64,000 nucleotides of DNA, taken from positions 3,402,001 through 3,466,000 of the forward strand of contig NZ_CP137555.1 of assembly GCF_033723955.1 (NCBI RefSeq), given 5' to 3'. This stretch comes from Microbulbifer pacificus. Lineage in GTDB: Bacteria; Pseudomonadota; Gammaproteobacteria; Pseudomonadales; Cellvibrionaceae. The notes beneath the pieces were generated by a model. That model searched no databases. It was not told the DNA's origin and worked only from the letters and a program-made list of their open reading frames with translations. The translations under genes were made by a program, and so were the position numbers. Every line of letters starts with the position of its first letter. Position 1 is the stretch's first letter. Shown piece after piece: positions 53,075 through 61,951 of this stretch.

Positions 53075-53893
53075 TTACGGTGTTTCACCCAGCGCAAGGC
53101 GGCGGTTGATATCCACCAGTACCGCTTCAAGCTCGGAAACATCGTCGATCAGATAGTGGGCGCCGCAGGATTCCAGTGCGCGATAGGCGCGATCTCTTTG
53201 CGTTTTTTTCTGCTGCTCATCCAGCTGTTGCCACTGCGCAAGCGACAGACCGAGCGCATTGCCGCTGCATACGACCGCGACGGTCCACATGCCGGCGTTA
53301 CGGCCCTCGTCGATACCGGGGGCTGTATCGTCCACTTTGACACATGCACTCACACAAGAAATCCCCAGATCGATCACCGTACGCAGGGCGGCGGCGGGGC
53401 CGGGACGCGCGCCGGGGGCTTCATCGGCGGCCACTACGCTGTCGGGAAGCAACTGCTGTTGCGCCGCAGCTTCCAACATGCCTTCGATCATGTTGCGGCT
53501 GTAACCGGTAGTGGTGCCGATTTTAAGGCCGCGCGCGCGCGCCATGGAGAAGGCCGCAGTCGCGCCAGGTACCGCGGCGCTGTGGTGGTCGATAGCACGT
53601 TGCTGTACTGGTCCCAGGTTTTTGTAAAGCCGGGCTACGTCGGCTTCTGTGGCCGGAGTATTGTGCGCAGCCTGCCAGGCGTCACGAATGCGCGGCATTT
53701 GCAGCAGGCGCCGGATGTGCTCCTGTTTTTCCGTACCCATGGGCGTACGGGTTTCACTTTCGCTGATGTCTATGCCGGCATCAGCAAATACCTGCATGAA
53801 TGCGCTGAGCGGAGCGCGCGAACCGAAGTCCACGAGCGTGCCGGCCCAGTCAAAAATAATGGCTTCCAGTTGTCTCGTCATCGTTATAGTCAT
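53075..53893 (-). CDS. phnX: Phosphonoacetaldehyde hydrolase (phosphonatase)
   Basis: 272 residues of the HAD superfamily: nucleophile Asp15 (Phe-Asp-Trp-Ala-Gly-Thr), Schiff-base Lys56 (Pro-Met-Gly-Thr-Glu-Lys) unique to phosphonatase, and Lys-Val-Asp-Asp-Thr-x-Pro-Gly-Ile near the C-terminal core. It cleaves the C-P bond of phosphonoacetaldehyde to acetaldehyde and phosphate. The start at 53893 overlaps the HD gene stop as ATGA. No phnW aminotransferase is present, so the aldehyde must come from another enzyme, probably the FAD oxidase upstream. Confidence 0.94.
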   Translation of the reverse strand: MTITMTRQLEAIIFDWAGTLVDFGSRAPLSAFMQVFADAGIDISESETRTPMGTEKQEHIRRLLQMPRIRDAWQAAHNTPATEADVARLYKNLGPVQQRAIDHHSAAVPGATAAFSMARARGLKIGTTTGYSRNMIEGMLEAAAQQQLLPDSVVAADEAPGARPGPAAALRTVIDLGISCVSACVKVDDTAPGIDEGRNAGMWTVAVVCSGNALGLSLAQWQQLDEQQKKTQRDRAYRALESCGAHYLIDDVSELEAVLVDINRRLALGETP

Positions 53894-54540
53894 CCGTTGG
53901 ACTCGAGTGAAGTAGAGGTGATGTTTTGCGGGAGTTGTTTGGCTGCGATACCGGCAGTGAGTTCGAGTTCGCAGAGATCGAGCCAATAGTCCATCTCGGC
54001 AATGGCTTTTGAATCGCACTTGCCGGCTTCATCCCAAAGCCGCAGTGCAATGGCATCTTGTGCATACGTACCCAATAGAAAGCGGCTTCGTTCCGCGGAG
54101 GACATGGTATCCCCCTGTAACTGCAGTGAGCGTTTGCTCGCGGGGCTCAGGTGCTGGATATAGTCCCCGTCACAGGCCGCGAGAAAACGCTTGGCTTCCA
54201 CGTGCTTTGCCACCGGGACAAACACGGATTCCGAAAATCCGAGCTGGCACAATAATTGGGCACCGATACGGTCGTGATCCCTGTGGCCTTCATCGTCGGT
54301 ACCCGGCAGCAGCAGGTGCAGGGCCTGGAGGTGGCCGATATCGTGCAGAAAGGCCGCGCACACCAGTGGGCGCGCCGCGCCTTCCGCCTGCGCCAGTGCC
54401 GCACACTGGCGGGCGTGTTCCAGCTGGCTGCAACGCTCGCCCAGTGGCAGATGGCCGAACTCTTCAAGCAGGTAGCGCAGGTATCGAATGTCCTTTGCCG
54501 CGTCGCAGTTTTCCGGTTTTGCTTTACGGATATCAGGCAT
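53890..54540 (-). CDS. HD-domain phosphonate oxygenase homologue (PhnZ/TmpB-like)
   Basis: 216 residues with the HD metal motifs: His42, His66-Asp67 (Leu-His-Asp-Ile-Gly-His), a histidine near 86-89 and His113. It matches the HD protein group tied to phosphonate degradation operons, which includes PhnZ and TmpB, di-iron oxygenases that cleave alpha-hydroxylated phosphonates or related C-P bonds. No PhnY/TmpA-type Fe/2-oxoglutarate hydroxylase is seen here, so the substrate may come directly from the medium. It overlaps the FAD oxidase by 8 bases and phnX by 4. Confidence 0.88.
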   Translation of the reverse strand: MPDIRKAKPENCDAAKDIRYLRYLLEEFGHLPLGERCSQLEHARQCAALAQAEGAARPLVCAAFLHDIGHLQALHLLLPGTDDEGHRDHDRIGAQLLCQLGFSESVFVPVAKHVEAKRFLAACDGDYIQHLSPASKRSLQLQGDTMSSAERSRFLLGTYAQDAIALRLWDEAGKCDSKAIAEMDYWLDLCELELTAGIAAKQLPQNITSTSLESNG

Positions 54541-55723
54541 AGCTGTGCTCGCGGGGCAATGTCAGAGCTTCTCCTCGTAACAATTGCTGCACGACGTTTT
54601 GCATCAGCGCCGGGCCAGTGGTCATGCCTTTGCCGCCGATACCGGTAACCAGATGAATTTTCTCGGATACGGACCGCAGCAATACCTTCTGCCCGGACAT
54701 GTCCTGGCTGTAGTAGCCATTCCAGCAGCTCGTCATACGCCAGTGAGGCAATTTGAGGATATTCCGCGCTTCTTCGAGCATCAGCTGGTTGATGTCCTCG
54801 CGCACTTCGTAGTCGATGGAGGTAACGTCGTTCGCAGGAAAATACTCGTGGGAATCGCCGATGATGATGCTGCCGTCAGCCGATTGGCGAAACAGCATGT
54901 GAATACCGAACTCTCCGTAACGCGGGTCCAGTACCGGCTGTGGCAGAACCGGGTAACTCGGGCAGCTGTGAAATGCCTCGTAGCGGCGGATACTGAGGCC
55001 GGTGAGCAGGTTACCCGGCAGGCGGATGCCGGGCACCGATTCGCTGCGCAGCATCTGTAATTTGCACAGCTTCATCTGGTCGTGCTGGGTGATGTCCGGA
55101 TATAACTGGTTCAGCAGATGCCCGCAGCAGATAAGAGCCTGATCTGCGCGCAGGGACTCGTTGCTGCTGGTAAGGATTTCTACGCTGCCGTCGCGCTCGC
55201 GGATATCCCGCACCAGGGTGCCAGGGCGCAGGGTCAATGCCGGGTTGGCGCTCAGCAGTGACCACAAGCGCGGCATCAGCTGTCCGCTTTCCGCACTCAT
55301 CTCGTCGGGATAGTACAGGCCGCCATGGCAGTACTCCGCGCGCAAAGCCGGCATTTTTTCCATACACTGGTTCGGGGTCAGCAATTGTGAGCGGTAGTTA
55401 TGTGCGCAATCGATTGCGTGCATCTCTTCCAGCAGCATGGCTTCCTCCGGCGTGGAGGCAATATAGGTGGATCCCTGTTGCCAGATCGCACCCCCCACCA
55501 TTGGTTGCAGCTGTCGGTAAATGGACAGTGAGCGGATACCGAGTTCCCGCCAGGGGCCCAGTGCCATGCCGGAGGGAACCAGTTGCCCAAAGTTGCGTAC
55601 CGTGGCGCCGCGTGCGATTACCCCGGCATCCAGCAAAAGTACACGCTTTCCCTTTCTAAGTGCTTCCAGTGCGGCAAAACTACCGAGTACACCGGCGCCC
55701 ACGATGGCGAGATCAAATTTCAT
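54533..55723 (-). CDS. FAD-dependent amine oxidase of phosphonate operons
   Basis: 396 residues of the D-amino-acid-oxidase fold: Gly-Ala-Gly-Val-Leu-Gly near 9-14, Arg-Gly-Ala-Thr-Val-Arg-Asn-Phe-Gly-Gln near 38-47, and a C-terminal Gly-Ile-Gly-Gly-Lys-Gly-Met-Thr. This group recurs in phosphonate clusters, and studied relatives oxidise 2-aminoethylphosphonate or its N-methyl forms to phosphonoacetaldehyde. That would replace the missing PhnW and feed PhnX. The exact amine substrate cannot be told from sequence. Confidence 0.85.
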   Translation of the reverse strand: MKFDLAIVGAGVLGSFAALEALRKGKRVLLLDAGVIARGATVRNFGQLVPSGMALGPWRELGIRSLSIYRQLQPMVGGAIWQQGSTYIASTPEEAMLLEEMHAIDCAHNYRSQLLTPNQCMEKMPALRAEYCHGGLYYPDEMSAESGQLMPRLWSLLSANPALTLRPGTLVRDIRERDGSVEILTSSNESLRADQALICCGHLLNQLYPDITQHDQMKLCKLQMLRSESVPGIRLPGNLLTGLSIRRYEAFHSCPSYPVLPQPVLDPRYGEFGIHMLFRQSADGSIIIGDSHEYFPANDVTSIDYEVREDINQLMLEEARNILKLPHWRMTSCWNGYYSQDMSGQKVLLRSVSEKIHLVTGIGGKGMTTGPALMQNVVQQLLRGEALTLPREHSYA

Positions 55724-55754
55724 AGGTAATCACTTAAATGGTTGTTTTTGTTTA

Positions 55755-57095
55755 TCAGGTGGATGCTGCGGTGGTGTGGGTTGAAACCGAATCGTCGCGC
55801 TGCATGTCGGGGTCGAGTTTCCGGAAGTACAGCAGGGAGACAACAATCAGTAACATGCAGGCACCACCGGCGACGTAACTGAATTGCAGGGTGAACGGCA
55901 ACCAGGCGAGATCCGGCTGCGCAAAAGTTTTGTACAGAAGCACACAAATACTGCCGGCGTAACCGGAGGCGTCTGCCAGGTAGATAAGGAAGCCCGCGTT
56001 AGCGATGGAACGCGAAGCGGCCACCAGGCGCTCGAACAGCAGGCAATTGAACGGAATAAACCCCATATACAGCCCGGTGTTGATCGCGATCATCCAGCTG
56101 GCACCATCGATCCATCGGTTTTCAAAGGCATAGGTGGCCGCAATGCACAGCAGGCCACCGCCCGCCACTACCAACTGGTTGCACACTAGGGCCAGGTAAT
56201 TGCTGCGGATGAACATCAACAGCCATAGACTGCCAAGTACGACCAGCGTCACCGGAAGCGTACTGGTGAGGAATATTTCCGGCGCTTCGCCATAACCCAG
56301 GGCGGACCAGAGTTCCGCGGCGAAGTTGTCGGTGAAGTCGCGAAATGCCGTAAGGAAAACATATACTGCCACCAGCGCCGCCAGACCCAGTCCGGTTTCC
56401 TGCAACAGCGCATTGCGCATCGCAGCATCCATCGGTGGTCGCGGTTTGCGCGCGGCCATATCCTCGCGGTCCGGTGCCGGTGTTCTCGCCAGCAACCACA
56501 CGGACACAAGCAGGGGGGGAATAAACAGCGCGCCTACCAGGGCCGGCATCCAAAGTTCCGGGACCTGCCATTCCACCAGTAAATAGGCGGCGACGGCCTT
56601 TACCGCACCGGATGAGACAATCAATGCTGCGCACAGAATGGCTCCCAGTGCCTCTGTTACCCGGCGCCCCTCGAGATAACTGAAAACCAGCCCCCACACC
56701 ATGCCGAGCGGAATACCGTTGATAAACAGCATGGTGACATTCAACGGTGCCGGCAGCAGGGCGAACCCCACCAGTGCCAGGTGGCTGACCAGCAACATGG
56801 CGACAAGAATCCAAGCGCGGCGCTGCGGTTGCATCTCTGAAACGACCTTGATGCCAGCAAATTTGGACAGTGCGTAGCCGAGTACCTGCGCAATGATCAG
56901 CGCGGTCTTGTAATCCATCTCAAAGTGCCAGTCTTCCACGTCACTGAATGTCGCTGCACTGAACGGCTTGCGGAAAGCGTACATGCAGAAGTAAGTAGAG
57001 AAGGCGGCAAGCCCTGAAAACATAACCAACGCAATCCTGTTGGCTTTCACCGCTTGTTCAGTCTCGTCTCTGGTACCCATGTTTTGCGTACGCAC
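55755..57095 (-). CDS. DUF5690/MFS-type permease
   Basis: 446 residues with about 12 membrane helices, including Tyr-Phe-Cys-Met-Tyr-Ala-Phe-Arg-Lys-Pro-Phe near residue 40, as in the organophosphate/phosphonate-type MFS branch and DUF5690. It is the first gene of the phosphonate operon (31 bases before the FAD oxidase) and likely imports the phosphonate across the inner membrane, as no dedicated ABC importer is linked here. The GTG at 57095 has AGGGGG upstream; an operator sits 19 bases before it. Confidence 0.85.
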   Translation of the reverse strand: MRTQNMGTRDETEQAVKANRIALVMFSGLAAFSTYFCMYAFRKPFSAATFSDVEDWHFEMDYKTALIIAQVLGYALSKFAGIKVVSEMQPQRRAWILVAMLLVSHLALVGFALLPAPLNVTMLFINGIPLGMVWGLVFSYLEGRRVTEALGAILCAALIVSSGAVKAVAAYLLVEWQVPELWMPALVGALFIPPLLVSVWLLARTPAPDREDMAARKPRPPMDAAMRNALLQETGLGLAALVAVYVFLTAFRDFTDNFAAELWSALGYGEAPEIFLTSTLPVTLVVLGSLWLLMFIRSNYLALVCNQLVVAGGGLLCIAATYAFENRWIDGASWMIAINTGLYMGFIPFNCLLFERLVAASRSIANAGFLIYLADASGYAGSICVLLYKTFAQPDLAWLPFTLQFSYVAGGACMLLIVVSLLYFRKLDPDMQRDDSVSTHTTAAST

Positions 57096-57113
57096 ATTTT
57101 CCCCCTTTGGGAT

Positions 57114-57127
57114 CTGGTCTAGACCAA
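57114..57127. promoter_or_regulatory. Phosphonate regulon operator 2 (permease operon)
   Basis: CTGGTCTAGACCAA, with a perfect 12-base palindrome TGGTCTAGACCA at its core, ends 19 bases before the permease start on the minus strand. Confidence 0.75.
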
Positions 57128-57279
57128 ATATTAGGGGTATGAAATGTCAGTTTCGTGACCGCAAGGTGACAGTTGCATTCGATGGGTGCAGACCTTGGAT
57201 TGAAAAAGGCGGTGTAAGAATTTCAGCAAACAAATTTAATCGTCCTGTTACAAAAGCGTCACAGGGGCGGCCTAGGATT

Positions 57280-57293
57280 CTGGTCTAGTCCAG
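57280..57293. promoter_or_regulatory. Phosphonate regulon operator 3 (TonB receptor)
   Basis: CTGGTCTAGTCCAG differs from operator 1 at one base and lies 63 bases before the TonB receptor start, on the other side of the divergent promoter region from operator 2. Confidence 0.72.
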
Positions 57294-57355
57294 ATGTGTG
57301 TGGGCGAAATAAATCTCAAGGCCAGACGTAGAACGCTAATTGAAAGCAGGGGTGG

Positions 57356-59938
57356 ATGATGAATAGTCACAAATTGCTGCCGGCAGCCATTGCGCTGATC
57401 GTGGCACAGGGCCTACACGCCGATGACGGGGTGGCGGAAGCCAGGGAACAGGCCACTCAGAGTGGCAATATCGAAGAAATCGTCGTACTCGGAAGTATGT
57501 TTGATACCGAGCTGCGTGCAATTGAATTACAGCGTGCATCGGACCGCATAGTGAATGTGGTCTCCGCCGATGGCATCGGTCAACTGCCCGATCGCAATGC
57601 TGCAGAAGCGGTTCAGCGTGTTTCCGGTGTGTCTATCGAGCGCGACCAGGGTGAAGGCCGCTTTGTGGCGGTACGCGGTCTGCCGTCTGAGTGGAGTTCA
57701 TCGAGCCTGAATGGCCACCGTTTGCCCTCCGCGGAAGAGGAAACCACCTCCCGCGCCACCGCGTTTGACTTTTTTCCCTCTGAACTGATTGAGCGCATCG
57801 AAGTAACCAAGGCGGTGACGGCAGATCAGGAAGGAGATTCCATCGGCGGTAACGTCAACTTCATTACCCGTACCGCACCGGAATCCCGCACCCTGGATAT
57901 CTCTGTGGCCGGTGGTTACGCCGACAAGGCCGACGGTGATATCAAGTCGCTCAATCTGTTGTTTGGCGATCGCAGCGAAGATGGCAAATTCGGTTATATC
58001 GTCAACATGACGGGCTGGAGCCGCGACTGGGCTACCGACAACTTCGAGCCGCGCCGCGATGGCAATGGCATCTACCGCCTGGAACTGCGTGACTACACCG
58101 GCAACCGCGAAACTCTCGGCATGAATCTGGGTGCGGAATACAATTTCAGTGATGACGACCGTGTCTTTGTGCGCGGGCTCTACGGTACCCTGGCAGACGA
58201 AGAGACGCATTACAAACATCGCCTGCGTTTCGACAAGGATCGCATCGAGCTTCAGCATATTCACAACGAGCTGATCACCGAGATGAAGGGCTTCGAATTC
58301 GGTGGCGAACATGCGCTGGGCGAAACCTCAATGCTCGACTGGAGCTTGGCCAGTTACGACAATGAATTCCACTATGGTGCGATTCCCAATGGCGAAGACC
58401 GCTCCTATTTCGTGGTGCGCTTTGACCAGAAGAATGTGGGATACGAAGGGCTTGCTGACGACGGTCTGGCGTACAACACCATCGACGGCGGCACCGATCC
58501 GGCCAACGCCATATCTACGCATCTGCCAGACGGTTTTGTAATGGACCCGGCCCAGGCTGCACTGTCATGGGTGGAGCTGTACAAGGTTTACGTCAACGAA
58601 AAAGACAAGGTCGTTGCTTCTTTCGATTTCACCAGTGAGCTCAACAGTGAACTGGAACTGAAAATGGGCATGAAGTATCGCGACAAGGAACGTGTGTCCG
58701 TGTTTGCTGATGAGTTCTACGAGTGGACAGGTGAAAACCCAGTGCTGCTGTCGGATTTCGCGCTGTCAGATCAGCCGGGTCGCGGCGACTACCTCGACGA
58801 TGTGAGTGTGGACTACGCTTCACAGTTTTCCCAGGTGGCATCCATGTCGGACCTGGCGCGCTTCTGGAACGAGAACCGCGATCAGTTCCAGTTGGTGGAC
58901 GAGGAATCCGCTCTGGTAAGTAATGGCAATGCGCTCGGTCGCAACTTTGAACTGGCCGAGAAGCACCTGTCCGGCTACGGCATGGCAACGTACCTGATGA
59001 ACGACCGCACCACTGTGGTGGCCGGTTTGCGCCTGACCCAGACCACCACCGAAGTGGACAGCCAGGTTTATGTCGAGGATGAAAGCGGTGAGGGCCATCT
59101 GCAGCCGTTCAAGGGCAAGAAAGATTACCTCTCGGTACTGCCTTCCGCGCATCTGAAGTACGCATTGACCGAAGACAGCAATGTGCGTTTGGCCCTGACG
59201 CGAACCTTCGCCCGCCCCAACTTTGGTGACCTGAACCCGGGTGGCTACTACGCGGAACACGATAATGAATTCCTTGGTGGTAACGCGGAACTTGAGCCCA
59301 CCTATTCGTGGAACCTGGATGCCATCTACGAGCATTATTTCGGCGATGCGGGCCTGGTTTCCGCCGGATACTTTTACAAGGATATTACCGATCCAATTTT
59401 TGAATCGGTGCAGGAAGGTAATTACAATGGAAAGTCCGGTGTGGATATATACCGCCCGGAAAATGGTGACGATGCCTGGTTGCACGGATTGGAATTCAAC
59501 CTGATTCGCAAGCTCGACTTCCTGCCCGGCGCCCTGGCCAATCTCGGTGTTTCCACCAATGTGACCGTGATGGATTCAGAAATGACCATCCCGGGTCGCG
59601 ATGGAACAGTGCCAATTTCCCGTCAGGCGGATCTGCTGCACAACATCGCCGTCTACTACGATGATGGTGATTTTTCCCTGCGCCTGGCCCAGAACCACAA
59701 GGGCGAGTATGTGGAAGAACACGGTGACAATCCGGATGAAGATCAGTTTTATGGCAAGTACACAAGCCTCGACCTGAGCGCCAATTACACGGTCAATGAC
59801 CGCCTGGTGGTTTTTGCCGAGGCCATCAATCTCACCGATGAACCGCTGACGTATTACATCGGCAGTGAGGATCGTCCGAAACAGGTGGAGTACTACGGGG
59901 TACGCGGCCAGCTGGGTGTGCGCTATAGCTTCTACTGA
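57356..59938 (+). CDS. TonB-dependent receptor of the phosphonate regulon
   Basis: 860 residues: signal peptide (to about 23), a TonB-box-like Glu-Glu-Ile-Val-Val-Leu-Gly near 40-46, plug domain (about 60-175, Leu-Pro-Asp-Arg-Asn-Ala-Ala-Glu-Ala-Val-Gln-Arg-Val-Ser-Gly-Val) and a barrel ending Gly-Val-Arg-Tyr-Ser-Phe-Tyr. It resembles the carbohydrate/oligomer-type receptors of Xanthomonas and Caulobacter and not a siderophore receptor. Divergence from the phosphonate operon with matching operators suggests it imports a phosphonate conjugate too large for porins. Confidence 0.9.
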   Translation: MMNSHKLLPAAIALIVAQGLHADDGVAEAREQATQSGNIEEIVVLGSMFDTELRAIELQRASDRIVNVVSADGIGQLPDRNAAEAVQRVSGVSIERDQGEGRFVAVRGLPSEWSSSSLNGHRLPSAEEETTSRATAFDFFPSELIERIEVTKAVTADQEGDSIGGNVNFITRTAPESRTLDISVAGGYADKADGDIKSLNLLFGDRSEDGKFGYIVNMTGWSRDWATDNFEPRRDGNGIYRLELRDYTGNRETLGMNLGAEYNFSDDDRVFVRGLYGTLADEETHYKHRLRFDKDRIELQHIHNELITEMKGFEFGGEHALGETSMLDWSLASYDNEFHYGAIPNGEDRSYFVVRFDQKNVGYEGLADDGLAYNTIDGGTDPANAISTHLPDGFVMDPAQAALSWVELYKVYVNEKDKVVASFDFTSELNSELELKMGMKYRDKERVSVFADEFYEWTGENPVLLSDFALSDQPGRGDYLDDVSVDYASQFSQVASMSDLARFWNENRDQFQLVDEESALVSNGNALGRNFELAEKHLSGYGMATYLMNDRTTVVAGLRLTQTTTEVDSQVYVEDESGEGHLQPFKGKKDYLSVLPSAHLKYALTEDSNVRLALTRTFARPNFGDLNPGGYYAEHDNEFLGGNAELEPTYSWNLDAIYEHYFGDAGLVSAGYFYKDITDPIFESVQEGNYNGKSGVDIYRPENGDDAWLHGLEFNLIRKLDFLPGALANLGVSTNVTVMDSEMTIPGRDGTVPISRQADLLHNIAVYYDDGDFSLRLAQNHKGEYVEEHGDNPDEDQFYGKYTSLDLSANYTVNDRLVVFAEAINLTDEPLTYYIGSEDRPKQVEYYGVRGQLGVRYSFY

Positions 59939-60003
59939 GTCCGGAACTGGAGCCGCACGGCTCCGGAATCCCGGTACTTGAAACTCCCGATCGTTCCTTG
60001 TTT

Positions 60004-60030
60004 GCCCCGCCACTCGGCGGGGCTTTTTTA
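60004..60030 (+). terminator. Terminator after TonB receptor
   Basis: GCCCCGCC-ACTC-GGCGGGGC followed by TTTTTT. Another hairpin, GGAGCC-GCAC-GGCTCC, lies just after the receptor stop. Confidence 0.88.
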
Positions 60031-60068
60031 TTTGGGGGCCGCCCCCGTCCGAATTCGCAACCAGCGTG

Positions 60069-61514
60069 TTACTGCTTTGCCAGCACCAATACCGGTTGCT
60101 TTGCAAAAAACGGAACCTGGCTTGCCGGATCAACCACTTCACCGTCTTGGTGGAGCTCCCAGTGCAGGTGCGGTCCGGTGGCCTTGCCGGTGCTGCCCAC
60201 CAGACCGAGGATCTGACCCTGTGCGACCCGCTCACCTTTATTCACCAGGCGTTTGTCCAGGTGTGCATAAAGGGTTTCCGTACCATTGCCATGGTCGATA
60301 ATCACCACTTCACCGCTGGCGCCGTCGGCACCTGAGAAGGTGACCACGCCCGCCCGGGGTACCTGAATCTGAGTGCCCCGGGCCGCGCTCAGGTCGATAC
60401 CCTTGTGCAGGCGTTTTTTATTGTGTTGCTCGTCCTTGATCGGCCAGGGTCTCATGCCGAAACTCGACGTCACCTTGGCGTTAGGCAGCGGATGGATAAA
60501 CGCCTCCGCGACCTTGTCGGCCAGTGCCAGCTGCGGTTGCAGGCTCAGCAACAGGGCGCCGCCGAGGGTCATGGCCCACAGCGCTGTGTTGGGGCGCTTG
60601 CGGGCGCTCAGTTTGCCGTCCAGAATATGGCGGATTCTCATGGTGAAGCTCCTTTGGTTTTGCGTTGAGAATGCCGCGACAGGATCATTGCCGTGAGTTG
60701 TCGCGGTTTGGCGGAGGGTCTTCAGCATTGCTTCTGCATAGGCCCTCCGCCGTTTCGGGTTTTCTTTTCTGAGTACCTGCTCGTCACAACCCTGCTCCAG
60801 GGCATCCACCGCCAATTTCGCCAGCGCCTTCAGCGGCCAGTTGAACCACAGCAGCGCCGCCATCCATTGCAGGCCCAGCACCACCAGTGGATCCCGTTGC
60901 GCCAGGTGTTCCAGTTCGTGACGGACAACCAGGCGGATCTGTTCGAGGGACAGGTTGTCGAGCATCCACTGGCTGAGTACCAGCGTCGGTGTCGGCAGGG
61001 CAGCGGCGAAAGGCGAGATCCGCTGCGGCACCAGAACCAGTTTCATGTTTCTCGGAGCGTCTTCCACGCCGAGATGCCGCGCCAGTTCTCCCTCCGCCGG
61101 CAGTGGCTTGCCGCGCCGCACCAACTTGACCAGTCGCCATTGGCCCAATACCAGACGCGCCAGACTGATGGCCGCGCCCACTGCCCAGATCCAGCCCCAG
61201 GCCATAAATGCCCAGGACAAGGAAGCGGGGGAGTCTTTGATTTCACTGATAGGAACTGCCGCGTGAGCGGCTGCCTGGGTTGGCTCTGTCAGTGCCGGCA
61301 GGCTGAGTTGAATGGCCGGCGCGTTGTCTGCGGCGGGCAGGAATCCCAGGCAAAAACTGGCGAAGGTCAGTACCGCGGCCGCCAGCCAGGGCTCGCGCCA
61401 GCTATTGAGCCAGTCAAGGCGGCGGGCAAGCAGTACCAGTATTGCCATGGTGGTGGTGCCGACGACCAGGGAGATAAGGCTGGACAGCGCAAGTTGTGCA
61501 AGCCACTCAATCAT
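60069..61514 (-). CDS. BlaR1-like M56 metallopeptidase fused to M23 peptidase
   Basis: 481 residues. The N-terminal half (1-330) is an M56 membrane metallopeptidase with several helices and the zinc motif His199-Glu200-x-x-His203. The C-terminal part (about 340-470) is an M23/LytM endopeptidase with His370-x-x-x-Asp374 and His449-x-His451, outside the last membrane helix and so periplasmic. In BlaR1 this position holds a penicillin-binding sensor; here a wall-cutting or wall-binding domain replaces it. The start overlaps the blaI-like stop by 8 bases. Confidence 0.88.
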   Translation of the reverse strand: MIEWLAQLALSSLISLVVGTTTMAILVLLARRLDWLNSWREPWLAAAVLTFASFCLGFLPAADNAPAIQLSLPALTEPTQAAAHAAVPISEIKDSPASLSWAFMAWGWIWAVGAAISLARLVLGQWRLVKLVRRGKPLPAEGELARHLGVEDAPRNMKLVLVPQRISPFAAALPTPTLVLSQWMLDNLSLEQIRLVVRHELEHLAQRDPLVVLGLQWMAALLWFNWPLKALAKLAVDALEQGCDEQVLRKENPKRRRAYAEAMLKTLRQTATTHGNDPVAAFSTQNQRSFTMRIRHILDGKLSARKRPNTALWAMTLGGALLLSLQPQLALADKVAEAFIHPLPNAKVTSSFGMRPWPIKDEQHNKKRLHKGIDLSAARGTQIQVPRAGVVTFSGADGASGEVVIIDHGNGTETLYAHLDKRLVNKGERVAQGQILGLVGSTGKATGPHLHWELHQDGEVVDPASQVPFFAKQPVLVLAKQ

Positions 61515-61905
61515 CGCCGTCTCCCTGTTCCGTTTCTCCTTCACCTTCTTGTGCCAGCAGGGCTTCCAGTTCCATCAATTCGGCTTTGCTGAGTAACTCG
61601 CTACCGGCGAAGAAGGAGACCGGCACCGGACCTTTTATTTCCAGAACACGCTCGGCGAAATCCCGCGCATACGCAGCCAGCGTCGGAACCTTATCTGCTT
61701 TGGCTTCGAACACCTTGAGTCCATGTACTTCCAAGGCCTGTAGCAGGCCCTTGTCCTGCATGCGGTCCAGCGTCTTACGGGTAGAGGAATAGGACCAGCC
61801 CAATTGTTCTTCAATCTGCTGGTGAATCTCGCGGGCGCTGAGAGGCGACTGTTGCCAGAGAGCCTTGAGGATTGCCAGCTCGGACGCCGAGGGTTGCGGT
61901 TTCAT
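61507..61905 (-). CDS. BlaI/MecI/CopY-family repressor
   Basis: 132 residues: N-terminal winged helix (about 5-75, Ser-Glu-Leu-Ala-Ile-Leu-Lys-Ala-Leu-Trp; Tyr-Ser-Ser-Thr-Arg-Lys-Thr-Leu-Asp-Arg-Met) and a helical dimerisation tail ending in an acidic stretch. Members repress their own operon until the partner M56 protease cuts them. It is co-translated with the M56-M23 protein, and a Cop/Bla-type palindrome lies 35 bases upstream. The ATG at 61905 fits the family start. Confidence 0.9.
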   Translation of the reverse strand: MKPQPSASELAILKALWQQSPLSAREIHQQIEEQLGWSYSSTRKTLDRMQDKGLLQALEVHGLKVFEAKADKVPTLAAYARDFAERVLEIKGPVPVSFFAGSELLSKAELMELEALLAQEGEGETEQGDGDD

Positions 61906-61939
61906 AGGAACGTGCCTTGTGACTGATGGGGTAAGCGTA

Positions 61940-61951
61940 CGACAGGTGTCG
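61940..61951. promoter_or_regulatory. BlaI/CopY-type operator candidate
   Basis: CGACAGGTGTCG is a 12-base inverted repeat containing GACANNTGTC, close to the (T/G)ACANNTGTA box of this repressor family. It lies 35 bases before the repressor gene, with a further TTTGTCGCA half site nearby. Confidence 0.5.
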
